A DNA stretch of 64,000 bases from Candidatus Nanosynbacter sp. TM7-075 (GTDB lineage Bacteria; Patescibacteriota; Saccharimonadia; Saccharimonadales; Saccharimonadaceae): positions 1-64,000 of the forward strand of contig NZ_JAJQJW010000001.1 in NCBI RefSeq assembly GCF_022828255.1, read 5' to 3'. The notes under the pieces are model-generated. The model was not told the origin of the DNA. It did not search any database and saw only the letters and a program-made list of their open reading frames with translations. The translations under genes were made by a program, and so were the position numbers. Below, one piece after another: positions 36,071 through 44,855 of this stretch. Position 1 is the stretch's first letter. Each line of letters starts with the position of its first letter.

Positions 36071-38884
36071 ATGGCAGAGGTAATTCGTGTTAAAGGTGCT
36101 CGTGAGCACAATCTGAAAAATGTAGATATTGAGATTCCGCGAGATCAGCTGGTGGTGATTACGGGGCTTAGTGGGTCTGGGAAATCCAGCCTGGCATTTG
36201 ATACGATTTACGCCGAAGGTCAGCGTCGCTACATGGAGAGCTTGAATTCTTATGCGCGTCAATTCTTGGGTACGATGGATAAGCCTGATGTTGATTCGAT
36301 TGAAGGGCTTAGCCCGGCGATTTCAATTGACCAGAAGTCGACCAGTCGCAATCCGCGTTCGACCGTGGCTACGGTGACAGAAATTTATGATTATCTGAGG
36401 CTTTTGTTTGCGCGAATTGGCGTGCCGCATTGTCCGATTTGTGGCAATGAAGTGACGCGTCGCACGACTGAGGTGATTATTGACGAGATTCTGCGACAAT
36501 TTATTGATAAGCGAATTCTGCTATTGGCGCCAATTGTTAAGAATAAAAAAGGTGAGTTTGCGCATATTCCGGAGCAATATCAGCGACTTGGCTATGCCAG
36601 GGTTCGCGTGGACGGCGTGGTGTACGCGCTGGATGAATTTCCGGAGCTGCAAAAAAGTTACAAGCATAACATCGAGTTGGTGGTTGATAGGTTGGTGTTG
36701 ACAGCAGAAATGCGATCTCGATTGAGTCAGAGCGTTGAGCAGGCACTGGACTTAGGCCAGGGGGTTATTGAGGTTTTGGACGCGGACAGTGATGAAGTGA
36801 AGACATTTTCGCAGAGATACGCCTGTGTTGATCATCCTGATGTCGATATCCCAGAGCTGGAGCCGCGACTGTTTAGTTTTAACGCGCCGCAAGGAGCTTG
36901 TCCTGTGTGTACGGGTTTGGGGTCGAGGCTGGAGGTTGATCCAGAATTGGTCTTTAATAACAATTTGACAATTTCCGAAGGCGCAATTCGACCGTATAAT
37001 CGAATGAATTCTGACGCTTGGAATATGAAGCGATTGGCGTCTGTTGCTGAAGCTCACGGATTTAGCTTGAAAGTTCCCGTAGGCAAGCTTTCTGATGATG
37101 CTAAACATAAAATATTATACGGAACTGGCGACCAAAAATATCGCGTTGATTTGGGCGGCGGTCGGCATTATGATACGACTTACGAGGGTGTTATTCCTAA
37201 TCTGGAGCGACGCTGGAAGGAAACTGATAGCGATTTTATGCGACGAGATATTGAGCGATTTATGCGCGAGAGGGATTGTTATGCCTGTAAAGGCGCGCGC
37301 CTGAAACCTGTGGTTTTGGCGGTGACGGTTCATGAATTGAATATCGTTGACGTGTGCGATTTAAGTGTCGATGATGCATTGGATTTGTTTGATAATAAGC
37401 TTCAATTGACCGAGCAAGAAATGACGATTGCTCGCTTGATTGTGAAGGAAATTAAATCTCGTTTGGCGTTTATGAGTAATGTTGGGCTGAACTATTTGGA
37501 ACTAAGTCGAGCAGCTAACACGCTTAGTGGTGGCGAGGCGCAGCGAATTCGCTTGGCGACGCAAATTGGCGCTGGACTTCAGGGCGTGCTTTATGTGCTG
37601 GACGAGCCGTCAATTGGACTTCATCAACGTGACAACGACAAGTTGATTGATATGCTGAAGCGCCTTCGTGATTTAGGCAATTCTGTGCTGGTGGTTGAGC
37701 ATGATGAGGACACGATTCGTCAGAGTGATTTTCTGGTTGATATGGGGCCGGGAGCTGGTGTGAATGGCGGTCGAGTAGTGGCGATGGGGACGCCTGAAAT
37801 TGTTGCGAAAAATGAGAATAGTATAACGGGTCGCTATTTATCTGGGGCGGAAAAAATTGCCGTTCCGAAAAAGCGTCGTAAAGTTGTGAAAGATAGAAAG
37901 TTGATTGTTCGTGGCGCTCGCGAAAATAATCTTAAGAACATTGATGTGGAGTTTCCTTTGGGCTTGATGACTGTAGTGTCTGGTGTTTCTGGTAGCGGAA
38001 AGTCGACGCTTGTGAATGATATTGTGGCGCGGGAATTGGCGGCGGAGCTGAATCGCGCAACGACAGCACCAGGGTTGCACGACGCTATAGAAGGCGTGAA
38101 TCTGCTTGATAAGACGATTGTCATAGATCAGTCGCCAATTGGTCGAACGCCGCGCTCTAATCCGGCGACTTACACTGGAATTTTTACGCCGATTCGCGAG
38201 CTTTTTGCCAGTACACCCGAGGCTAACGTTCGAGGCTATAAATCTGGACGATTTAGTTTTAACGTTAAAGGCGGTCGCTGTGAAAATTGTCAGGGTGATG
38301 GTGTGATAAAAATTGAAATGCACTTTTTGCCGGACGTTTACGTTCAATGTGACGAGTGTCACGGCAAGCGTTATAATCGCGAGGCGTTGGAGATTAAGTA
38401 TAAAGACAAGACGATTGCTGATGTTCTGGATATGACTATTGATCAAGCGGCAGAATTTTTTGACAGTGTGCCGAATATTGCACGTAAACTTCAGACGCTG
38501 GTTGAGGTTGGGCTTGGCTATATTAAACTTGGTCAGCCGGCAACTACTTTTTCAGGCGGTGAGGCGCAGCGAATTAAATTGGCAACGGAACTCTCCAAAC
38601 GTTCTACTGGAAAAACTATGTACATTCTGGACGAACCGACCACTGGGCTTCATTCTGCTGATGTAAAACGATTGTTGGGGATTTTACAGCAATTGGTTGA
38701 GGGCGGCAATAGTATGATTATTATTGAGCACAATTTGGATGTCATAAAGTCAGCTGACTGGATAATTGATATGGGTCCAGAGGGCGGAATTGGTGGCGGT
38801 ACGGTTGTGGCTTGCGGTACGCCTGAAGATATTGCCAAAGTGCCAAATTCGTTCACTGGCAAATATCTGAAAAAGATGCTTTAA
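36071..38884 (+). CDS. uvrA: Excinuclease ABC subunit A
   Basis: The damage-recognition ATPase of nucleotide excision repair. The 937 residues carry two ABC ATPase modules, with Walker A TGLSGSGKSS and SGVSGSGKST and signatures LSGGEAQRIRLA and FSGGEAQRIKLA. Zinc-binding cysteines are retained (CPICGNEV, CPVCTGLG with CYACKGAR, CENCQGDG with CDECHGKR). Full length. UvrC is encoded about 7 kb downstream; uvrB is not in the window. Confidence 0.98.
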   Translation: MAEVIRVKGAREHNLKNVDIEIPRDQLVVITGLSGSGKSSLAFDTIYAEGQRRYMESLNSYARQFLGTMDKPDVDSIEGLSPAISIDQKSTSRNPRSTVATVTEIYDYLRLLFARIGVPHCPICGNEVTRRTTEVIIDEILRQFIDKRILLLAPIVKNKKGEFAHIPEQYQRLGYARVRVDGVVYALDEFPELQKSYKHNIELVVDRLVLTAEMRSRLSQSVEQALDLGQGVIEVLDADSDEVKTFSQRYACVDHPDVDIPELEPRLFSFNAPQGACPVCTGLGSRLEVDPELVFNNNLTISEGAIRPYNRMNSDAWNMKRLASVAEAHGFSLKVPVGKLSDDAKHKILYGTGDQKYRVDLGGGRHYDTTYEGVIPNLERRWKETDSDFMRRDIERFMRERDCYACKGARLKPVVLAVTVHELNIVDVCDLSVDDALDLFDNKLQLTEQEMTIARLIVKEIKSRLAFMSNVGLNYLELSRAANTLSGGEAQRIRLATQIGAGLQGVLYVLDEPSIGLHQRDNDKLIDMLKRLRDLGNSVLVVEHDEDTIRQSDFLVDMGPGAGVNGGRVVAMGTPEIVAKNENSITGRYLSGAEKIAVPKKRRKVVKDRKLIVRGARENNLKNIDVEFPLGLMTVVSGVSGSGKSTLVNDIVARELAAELNRATTAPGLHDAIEGVNLLDKTIVIDQSPIGRTPRSNPATYTGIFTPIRELFASTPEANVRGYKSGRFSFNVKGGRCENCQGDGVIKIEMHFLPDVYVQCDECHGKRYNREALEIKYKDKTIADVLDMTIDQAAEFFDSVPNIARKLQTLVEVGLGYIKLGQPATTFSGGEAQRIKLATELSKRSTGKTMYILDEPTTGLHSADVKRLLGILQQLVEGGNSMIIIEHNLDVIKSADWIIDMGPEGGIGGGTVVACGTPEDIAKVPNSFTGKYLKKML

Positions 38885-38886
38885 GG

Positions 38887-39537
38887 CTATTTTTTACGCT
38901 TGGTTTTCGAGAGGAGAACCGACAATTGTTTTCTTAGCAAAGCGCGAGTGTTTGGTTGCTTCAAAGCATGAATTGCCATTGGTGAGACAGACAGGAAGAT
39001 GATGAGAATTGCTGCAACTTCAATATTTACACCCGCTTTGGTCAAGAACTCGCCAGCGTAGAAGCCTAGATAAACGAATGCTGACGACCAAAGAAATCCA
39101 CCGATAAGATTGAAAGTTAAGAATGTTTTATAGTGCATTTTACTGGCGCCGGCAACGATTGGGGCGAAGGTTCTTACAATTGGCACAAATCGAGCCAGGA
39201 CGATTGTCGCTGAGCCGTGCTTGTCGTAAAACTTTTCTGTTTGCTCTAAATATTTTTTCTTGAAGAATCGGGAATTTTCTTTTTCAAACAACTTGCGTCC
39301 AACTTTGTGGCCAAAACTATAGCCAACACTGTCGCCCAGCACTGCCGCCGCAAAAACCAAAAGTGCAAAAATGTGAATGTCAATGTGTAGAATGTTTTGC
39401 TGAACCATATATCCAGCAGTGAAAAGCAGGCTGTCGCCAGGTAAGACGAAGCCGATTAGTAGACCGGATTCTGCGAAAATTACTAATAAAATTGCCAATA
39501 CGCCAAAGCTAGTTATCAAGTGAATAAAAGATTCCAT
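38887..39537 (-). CDS. DedA-family membrane protein
   Basis: 216 residues of the SNARE-associated/DedA family. GLLIGFVLPGDSLLFTAGY, a re-entrant region, and ARFVPIVRTFAPIVAGASKM carry the conserved acidic and Arg residues of these lipid-flippase-type proteins. About four to five membrane helices and a basic tail are visible. In other bacteria DedA proteins recycle undecaprenyl phosphate and other phospholipids. It lies tail to tail with uvrA. Confidence 0.92.
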   Translation of the reverse strand: MESFIHLITSFGVLAILLVIFAESGLLIGFVLPGDSLLFTAGYMVQQNILHIDIHIFALLVFAAAVLGDSVGYSFGHKVGRKLFEKENSRFFKKKYLEQTEKFYDKHGSATIVLARFVPIVRTFAPIVAGASKMHYKTFLTFNLIGGFLWSSAFVYLGFYAGEFLTKAGVNIEVAAILIIFLSVSPMAIHALKQPNTRALLRKQLSVLLSKTKRKK

Positions 39538-39574
39538 ATCTTAATTATAACATAATTAGCGTATGCAGATTGAG

Positions 39575-41347
39575 CTATTCTTCAATAAATCCGCCAGATT
39601 GTCGCGCCCATAATTTTGCGTAAACACCGCGTTTTTTATTGATGAGCTCGTCGTGCGACCCGTCCTCGACAATTTTCCCATTTTTCAAAACAATTATACG
39701 ATCCAACTTAGCAATTGTAGATAAGCGATGGGCAATGACAATTGAGGTTCGATTCTCCATCAACGTTTCCAAGGATTTTTGGATCAACGCTTCCAACTCA
39801 GAATCTAGCGCTGAAGTCGCCTCGTCGAGGACTAGAATTGGCGCATCTTTTAGGATTGCCCTGGCAATTGCAACTCGTTGTCGCTGTCCGCCAGATAATT
39901 TAATTCCGCGCTCGCCAACCATTGTGTCAAAACCGTCTTTAAGTCCAACGATAAAATCGTAAGCGCCAGCTTTTTTGGCGGCTTCTTCAATTTCTGCGTC
40001 AGTTGCATCAGGTCGGCCGTAAGCAATGTTTTCGCGCACGGAGCGGTGGAATAGTAATGGCTCTTGCGGCACGTAAGCGATTTTGGCGCGCAAACTTGCT
40101 TGGGTGACTTCGGAAATATCTTGTCCGTCGATGGTAATTTTTCCTGAGTCAATATCAGCAAAACGCAATAGCAATTTAGTGAGCGTAGTTTTTCCAGAAC
40201 CGCTCGCTCCAACCAAACCTATTTTTTCGCCTGGCTTAATATCCAGAGAAAAGTCGTGAAATAGAGTGTCGCCTTGACCCTCGTCGTGCGTGAAAGTTAT
40301 TTTATCCATAGAAATTTCGCCACTTGTGACTTCCAGTTTTGAATCGCTTTTATCAATCAATGTCGTTGGCGTTTGTAAGATTTCTACCATATCATTTGCG
40401 TTACCGATAATTCGGTTGTAATTGCGCATAATTCCGTTCATGTTCCATAATTCATGCGCGACGCTACCGGTGTAGGTGATAATAAGATAAACGGACGCCA
40501 CGGACACCAAATCATTCTGGGCTGCGTACACTGCGAAGGCTATTGCTCCAATTTTAATAACCATGTTGATTGACGAATATATAGTGCTGACTTTCAAAAA
40601 TCCGCGCATTACGTCGAGACTTGAATTTCGCCAAGAACTGACGGTTTTTGCGAAAAATTTCTGTTCCGTAGCTTCGGCGCCGGACGACTTGACTGCTAGA
40701 ACATTTGAAATTACGTCGGCTAATTGTCCGTTCAATTTATTGCTGGCCTTGGCTTCTTTTTTTGTCAATTTCGCCATTGGCTTGGATCCGTAATAAACGA
40801 CGATACTGAAAACAATTGAGAAGATGAGTAAGAATAACGCGTATTGCCAAAGAAGGGTTGACAGGACAATTATTGAACCGACCAGTGAAACAACTAGCGG
40901 CAAAACTGACCAAATTATCGTGTCCCAAAAACTTTCCACCGCGCCGACTAATTTATTTGTTTGGCTAACGAGCGACCCGCCGAATTTATTTGAGTGGAAG
41001 AATAATGTTTGGTTGGTCAATTTGCTGAAGCACTGAGCGTATAAATCTCGTTGCATGGCGGTTTCAAATGTCCAGACGAGATATAAAACTAATCGCCAGC
41101 CGATGACGCTTGACCACAATCCACTGACGCTATATAAAGCAATTAGTGTCCATAGGTTTTTTGAGTCGTGTAACTGATTATGTTGGATAATACTAAGAAG
41201 TTGAGCAATTATAAGTGGGCCGACAAAAATAGTAACCACAAGAGTCAGCATTGCAAAAAATATTGCCAAGTTTCGGCGGTGTTTGTATGGTACTGACGTT
41301 TTCCAAAATAGACGAAATATTTCTTTGCTGTTCGGTTTGTTTTTCAA
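39575..41347 (-). CDS. ABC-type multidrug/lipid exporter (fused membrane and ATPase domains)
   Basis: A half-transporter with six membrane helices (about residues 40-330) and a C-terminal ATPase with Walker A GASGSGKTT, signature LSGGQRQR, and Walker B ILVLDEATSALDSE. I chose a TTG start at 41347 (590 residues) because AAAGGA sits just ahead. The longer GTG at 41389 has no ribosome site. The substrate is unknown; the MsbA/LmrA type moves lipids or drugs. A strong minus-strand promoter (TTGACT-17-TATAAT, 41465-41493) lies upstream, leaving a leader over 100 nt with a small inverted repeat at 41431-41450. The gene is divergent from the Fur-family regulator. Confidence 0.92.
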   Translation of the reverse strand: MKNKPNSKEIFRLFWKTSVPYKHRRNLAIFFAMLTLVVTIFVGPLIIAQLLSIIQHNQLHDSKNLWTLIALYSVSGLWSSVIGWRLVLYLVWTFETAMQRDLYAQCFSKLTNQTLFFHSNKFGGSLVSQTNKLVGAVESFWDTIIWSVLPLVVSLVGSIIVLSTLLWQYALFLLIFSIVFSIVVYYGSKPMAKLTKKEAKASNKLNGQLADVISNVLAVKSSGAEATEQKFFAKTVSSWRNSSLDVMRGFLKVSTIYSSINMVIKIGAIAFAVYAAQNDLVSVASVYLIITYTGSVAHELWNMNGIMRNYNRIIGNANDMVEILQTPTTLIDKSDSKLEVTSGEISMDKITFTHDEGQGDTLFHDFSLDIKPGEKIGLVGASGSGKTTLTKLLLRFADIDSGKITIDGQDISEVTQASLRAKIAYVPQEPLLFHRSVRENIAYGRPDATDAEIEEAAKKAGAYDFIVGLKDGFDTMVGERGIKLSGGQRQRVAIARAILKDAPILVLDEATSALDSELEALIQKSLETLMENRTSIVIAHRLSTIAKLDRIIVLKNGKIVEDGSHDELINKKRGVYAKLWARQSGGFIEE

Positions 41348-41464
41348 ATCAATTCCTTTCGATGATAAATTAATATTTATAAACTGCACAGAAAACTGAG
41401 CGTTCTTAATTATTCAAAGTGTATATTAGAGGAACTCGCCGTCAGGAGTTCATAGACTTTGACT

Positions 41465-41493
41465 ATTATATGTAATATATAGATATAAGTCAA
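41465..41493 (-). promoter_or_regulatory. Sigma70-type promoter of the ABC exporter
   Basis: Minus-strand TTGACT and TATAAT are exactly 17 nt apart. The predicted start is near 41458, with a leader of about 110 nt to the TTG start. Confidence 0.7.
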
Positions 41494-41510
41494 TTTATGA
41501 AGTAAAGCCC

Positions 41511-41539
41511 TTGTTTATTTATTGTAAATACTTTACAAT
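41511..41539 (+). promoter_or_regulatory. Promoter of the Fur-family gene with overlapping operator
   Basis: The -35 TTGTTT and -10 TACAAT are 17 nt apart, and the -10 ends 6 nt before the ATG at 41546. A perfect inverted repeat, ATTGTAAA-N3-TTTACAAT (41521-41539), covers the spacer and the -10. The position and 8-3-8 form suggest autoregulation by the encoded Fur-family protein. Confidence 0.65.
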
Positions 41540-41545
41540 AGGAAC

Positions 41546-41938
41546 ATGACGCAAATTGTTAGGCGATCAACAAAACACACGAATGATGTGATGGCGATTT
41601 TAAAGAGCAAGCATCACGCGACGAATGCGGAAATTGCTCAGGAATTGCGGAACATTCATCCTGAAGTCAGCGACACGACGGTGCATCGGATAACTCAGCG
41701 CCTGTGTGGCGACGGGATGATTGGTTTGGCGCCGCCGACAAAAAAAGGTTGCTTGCGATATGATATTCGTAAGGACGATCACGATCATTTTGTGTGCAGC
41801 GATTGTGATGGTCTGATGGATATTAAAATTGCCGATGAAATGAGAAAGCAGATTGCGCATGAAATTAGCGATTGTTATATTGACGGCCCGTTGGTTGTGA
41901 CGGGAGTTTGTAAAAAATGCCAGAAAAGGAGGAAATAA
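41546..41938 (+). CDS. Fur-family metalloregulator
   Basis: A 130-residue repressor of the Fur/PerR/Zur superfamily. An N-terminal winged helix has HATNAEIAQEL and TVHRITQRL. A C-terminal metal/dimer domain has HDHFVCSDCDGLMDI and a second CKKC pair, giving the Cys4 structural zinc site. Its stop codon overlaps the start of trxA (TAATG), so the two are translationally coupled. Coupling with thioredoxin and a cupin makes a peroxide- or redox-responsive role (PerR-like) plausible, but the subtype cannot be fixed from motifs alone. An operator-like palindrome overlaps its own promoter. Confidence 0.88.
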   Translation: MTQIVRRSTKHTNDVMAILKSKHHATNAEIAQELRNIHPEVSDTTVHRITQRLCGDGMIGLAPPTKKGCLRYDIRKDDHDHFVCSDCDGLMDIKIADEMRKQIAHEISDCYIDGPLVVTGVCKKCQKRRK

Positions 41939-42267
41939 TGGCTTTATATGAAATTACAACAAAGCAAGAATTCGAAGATAAGGTGCTAAAAAGCGACGGT
42001 CCTGTACTAGTTGATTTTTGGGCGCCGTGGTGTCCGCCATGTCGTGCAATGGCTCCGCTTTTGCATCAAATTGCCGAAGAAACAGAGTTTGATATCGTTA
42101 AGGTTGACACTGAAGCAAGTCAGGAAAATGCGCAATTGGCTATGGAATATCGCGTGCAGGGAATCCCAAATATGAAGATTTTTGTTGGCGGCGAGGAAGT
42201 TGCTGAAATGATCGGCATGAAGCCAAAGCAGACGTTGATTGACGCTTTGGAAAAAGCTGCGAAATAA
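41938..42267 (+). CDS. trxA: Thioredoxin
   Basis: A 109-residue thiol-disulfide reductant with the thioredoxin fold. FWAPWCPPCRAM contains the redox pair C32 and C35; the CPPC spacer differs from the classical CGPC and usually shifts the redox potential upward. The cis-Pro loop GIPNMKIF is present. The chosen ATG at 41938 has AAGGAGG just upstream, inside the end of the Fur-family gene. It has no signal peptide, so it is cytoplasmic. Confidence 0.95.
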   Translation: MALYEITTKQEFEDKVLKSDGPVLVDFWAPWCPPCRAMAPLLHQIAEETEFDIVKVDTEASQENAQLAMEYRVQGIPNMKIFVGGEEVAEMIGMKPKQTLIDALEKAAK

Positions 42268-42287
42268 AAAAAATAGAAGGGGGATTT

Positions 42288-42683
42288 ATGAAGGGTTTTA
42301 GTGGAAATATCGAAAAACTTACGTTAGAAAATGATAATTTTCGTCAGGTTTTATATACTGCGAAGCATTGCCAATTGGTGTTGATGAGCCTGCCTGTTGG
42401 CGGGGAAATTGGTTCGGAGGTTCACGAGGAGAATGATCAATTTTTCAGATTTGAGTCTGGCGAAGGTAAGGTTTTGATTGATGGCAATGAATATGCCGTT
42501 TCTGACGGTAGTGCGATTATTGTGCCGGCGGGAGCTGAGCATAATGTGATAAATACTGGCAAAGAGCCGCTTAAGCTCTATACTATTTATAGTCCAGCAC
42601 ATCACAAAGATGGCATTGTTCGGGCGACTCGCGAAGAAGCGGAGGCTAACGAAGAAGATTTTGACGGCGTAACTACAGAATAA
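42288..42683 (+). CDS. Cupin-domain protein
   Basis: 131 residues with a single cupin barrel. Motif 1 is GSEVHEENDQFFRFESGEG and motif 2 is VPAGAEHNVINTG, keeping the His and Glu ligands expected of a metal site. It resembles small mannose-6-phosphate isomerase-like cupins. AAGGGGG precedes the ATG. It lies 20 nt after trxA and is probably co-transcribed with it. Confidence 0.88.
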   Translation: MKGFSGNIEKLTLENDNFRQVLYTAKHCQLVLMSLPVGGEIGSEVHEENDQFFRFESGEGKVLIDGNEYAVSDGSAIIVPAGAEHNVINTGKEPLKLYTIYSPAHHKDGIVRATREEAEANEEDFDGVTTE

Positions 42684-42715
42684 ACTGTCGCCAAAGGAGA
42701 AAGTTTCTACTAGTT

Positions 42716-43174
42716 ATGCCTCACAAAGGATCAATAGTCGGCGAGATATTCAGCTCATTCGTGCGGGCAATTTTTCGTGGGGTTGCCTACGTAATGTCGC
42801 TAGTTTTTAGGATTGTGCCGAAGAAGGACCGCGTGCGGGTGGTTGTTTATCGTGATGATGGTAAGATTTTATTAGTCAGAAGCCGCTTTAGTCGTCAAGA
42901 ATGGGCTTTGCCAGGAGGCGGAGTGAATCGTAATGAGAGTTATGAGCAGGCTGCCGTTAGAGAAGTCTCGGAGGAAATTGGATTAAAGATATATAATCTG
43001 CGATATCTCGGAAAAGCTAATTCTCATGAATCATATGCCAAATTTTCAGTTCGAGTTTTTGCGGCGCACGCGTCTAATTATGACATAAAATGCAACTTTG
43101 AAATAATAGAAGCCCGGTGGCTTAATAGAGATCATCTTCCTGAAGAATACACTTTACTAACTAACGCTTTATGA
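42716..43174 (+). CDS. NUDIX hydrolase
   Basis: 152 residues. The N-terminal 30 residues are hydrophobic and may bind the membrane. The NUDIX box follows the pattern G-x5-E-x7-RE-x2-EE-x-G (GGGVNRNESYEQAAVREV then SEEIGL). It probably hydrolyses a nucleoside diphosphate derivative. The nearest GGAG is 15 nt upstream of the ATG, so the true start may be slightly different. It closes the Fur-trx-cupin group. Confidence 0.85.
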   Translation: MPHKGSIVGEIFSSFVRAIFRGVAYVMSLVFRIVPKKDRVRVVVYRDDGKILLVRSRFSRQEWALPGGGVNRNESYEQAAVREVSEEIGLKIYNLRYLGKANSHESYAKFSVRVFAAHASNYDIKCNFEIIEARWLNRDHLPEEYTLLTNAL

Positions 43175-43212
43175 CATAATTGTAATATGGAGAATATAAT
43201 ATGATCAGATAA

Positions 43213-43341
43213 TGTCCGATCCGGCTAACGCTGATTTTACAGAAAAAGGATGGTCGCCCGTTAGTAACTGCACTTAATCATGAACTTGTCGCAAAGTTTG
43301 CTAAATGGTTTATGGGATTATATAATGGGACTTATTTTTAA
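43213..43341 (+). pseudogene. Remnant of an unidentified gene
   Basis: An open stretch with no start codon in frame encodes a protein-like C-terminus (RLTLILQKKDGRPLVTALNH and onward, ending LYNGTYF) and stops at TAA. A TATAAT box (43195-43200) and an ATG in another frame (43212) lie just upstream. This is consistent with a small gene broken near its start. I cannot name the family. Confidence 0.3.
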
Positions 43342-43377
43342 ACAAAGACAAATTAGAATTTATGGAGGTGTATATAA

Positions 43378-44331
43378 ATGAAAATATGTATTTTAGGCTT
43401 AGGTGTGATAGGTACAACTTATGGATATGTATTTCAAAAAGCAGGACATCAGGTTGAGCATTTAGTTAGGGAAAATAAAAAACAAAATGTTCCAGCAAAG
43501 CTGAATATAACTATATTAGACGGACGTTATGATAATAAGGGAGAAGAAAAAACAGATACATACACTGTAAATCTCGCAAAACCGGATACAAGTTATGACT
43601 TTATTCTTTTGAGTGTTTCACGCGGAAAAATAAAAGATGCTATAGCAACACTTTCGCAAAACAACATTACGGGAAGTTTGATATTATTCTGTAACTTTTG
43701 GAACAGTCGCAAAGAGATTGAAGAAATAGTAGGTAATTTTAAATACATTATAGGATTTCCTACTGCTGGTGGAAGTATGATACAGCAAGAGTTGAACTGT
43801 GTTTTATTTGACCATATAATGCTTGAAAGCAAGGAAAAAGCAAGCATTCCAAACTATAGAGATTTGATAGAGCTTCTTAAATCTACAGACCTAAAAACAG
43901 AAGTTCCTTATGATATGGTGGAATGGATATGGATTCACATGGCAATAAATGCAGGTGTTACTTCTACTGCTGCACGAGCAGGAAAAATTGATGACCCAAA
44001 ACAGCTTGCGATTAATCTTATGAGAGATTCCCGCGCATTATCTATAGCAGTGAAATCGGTAAGAGAAACTGTTAAAGTAGTAAAAGCTAGAGGGGTCAAT
44101 TTGAAATTATATAAAAATGAACTTCTTCCTTACAAAATACCTTCTACTGTCGCAGGTATGATAATGAAACGAATGTTTGCAGGAAATGAGCTCACGAGCA
44201 GAATTATGACGTTACATAATGATGTAGAAGACATTATGTATGGATGTAAAAGTATTTATGAGTCTGGAAAGCAAGAAAATCTGGATTTACCCTTATTTTA
44301 TTCAAATATGGATAAAATCTTTAATAAATAA
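43378..44331 (+). CDS. Ketopantoate reductase-family (ApbA/PanE) oxidoreductase
   Basis: 317 residues. An N-terminal Rossmann fold has ICILGLGVIGTTYG for NADP(H) binding and LLSVSRGKIKDA. A C-terminal helical domain has HMAINAGVTSTAARAG. True PanE makes pantoate for coenzyme A, but many homologues reduce other 2-oxo acids, so I leave the symbol empty. A strong GGAGGTG ribosome site precedes the ATG. The gene is AT-rich with many AGA, ATA and AAA codons, unlike the CGN-rich neighbours, and is flanked by gene remnants. It looks like a recent gain from a low-GC Firmicute. Confidence 0.85.
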   Translation: MKICILGLGVIGTTYGYVFQKAGHQVEHLVRENKKQNVPAKLNITILDGRYDNKGEEKTDTYTVNLAKPDTSYDFILLSVSRGKIKDAIATLSQNNITGSLILFCNFWNSRKEIEEIVGNFKYIIGFPTAGGSMIQQELNCVLFDHIMLESKEKASIPNYRDLIELLKSTDLKTEVPYDMVEWIWIHMAINAGVTSTAARAGKIDDPKQLAINLMRDSRALSIAVKSVRETVKVVKARGVNLKLYKNELLPYKIPSTVAGMIMKRMFAGNELTSRIMTLHNDVEDIMYGCKSIYESGKQENLDLPLFYSNMDKIFNK

Positions 44332-44369
44332 ATTCAGCTTCATAAATTTCCAGTTTGTTGAGGTAACAT

Positions 44370-44402
44370 TTTTTAACGATAACCTTAAGCTATCGTTAAA
44401 AA
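44370..44402. repeat. Perfect 12-bp inverted repeat after the PanE-family gene
   Basis: TTTTTAACGATA and TATCGTTAAAAA flank a 9-nt spacer. The T-run lies on the 5' arm and the A-run on the 3' arm, so RNA from either strand lacks the usual free U-tail. It may still act as a terminator hairpin with A-U ends, or mark the edge of the inserted segment. Confidence 0.6.
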
Positions 44403-44449
44403 GTTCATGGATACATTCCTGCATACGAATGTGGCTACTTGACATACTT

Positions 44450-44764
44450 GGTGTTCACTCTGTTCTTGTGGACTTGCCGCCACGTCTGGACTTTGCTAGA
44501 AAATGACATCCGCGTTTGTTGGCTCAAATGCCGAATGTACGATTGACTATACTGGTTGGGTCTTATGCTCAGAAATACTATTTGAACCATCGCGTTGAAC
44601 GTAGCTTAACGGCAACTGTATCTAATTTCGACACATATTTACCAGATTATTTTCCGTTGGTTCATCCATCGCCACTTAACATTGGCTGGCGTAAGCGTAA
44701 TCCATGGTTTGAAATAGATGTTGTGCCGGTTTTGCAATCTATAGTTAGGGAATCGTTGTTGTAA
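44450..44764 (+). pseudogene. Degenerate uracil-DNA glycosylase-family gene
   Basis: One continuous frame broken by a TGA (44504-44506) encodes the C-terminal half of a uracil-DNA glycosylase-family protein. It has VDLPPRLDFARK, then the stop where I expect Trp, then HPRLLAQMPNVRLTILVGSYA, and finally the signature VHPSPLN near the end. The N-terminal half with the catalytic motif is missing, so this is a decayed remnant. TGA is a normal stop elsewhere in the window, so recoding is unlikely. Confidence 0.65.
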
Positions 44765-44849
44765 TAACAATAATTTAATATAGACTATCCTCCCAGAAAA
44801 TATTACGCTTTGTATATTAATAAGCGCCAGTAGGCGACGCTGTTTTATG

Positions 44850-44855
44850 TATAAT
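44850..44855 (+). promoter_or_regulatory. -10 promoter of the HD-domain gene (leaderless)
   Basis: TATAAT with a directly preceding TG ends 6 nt before the ATG at 44862. Earlier in-frame ATGs at 44847 and 44856 overlap or touch the box and are rejected as starts. Confidence 0.55.

Noticed and set aside
44504-44506. TGA recoded as an amino acid
   Set aside because: TGA terminates many intact genes here (for example mltG, pcrA, tatD and sbcB), and the only case is in a gene already missing its N-terminal half.
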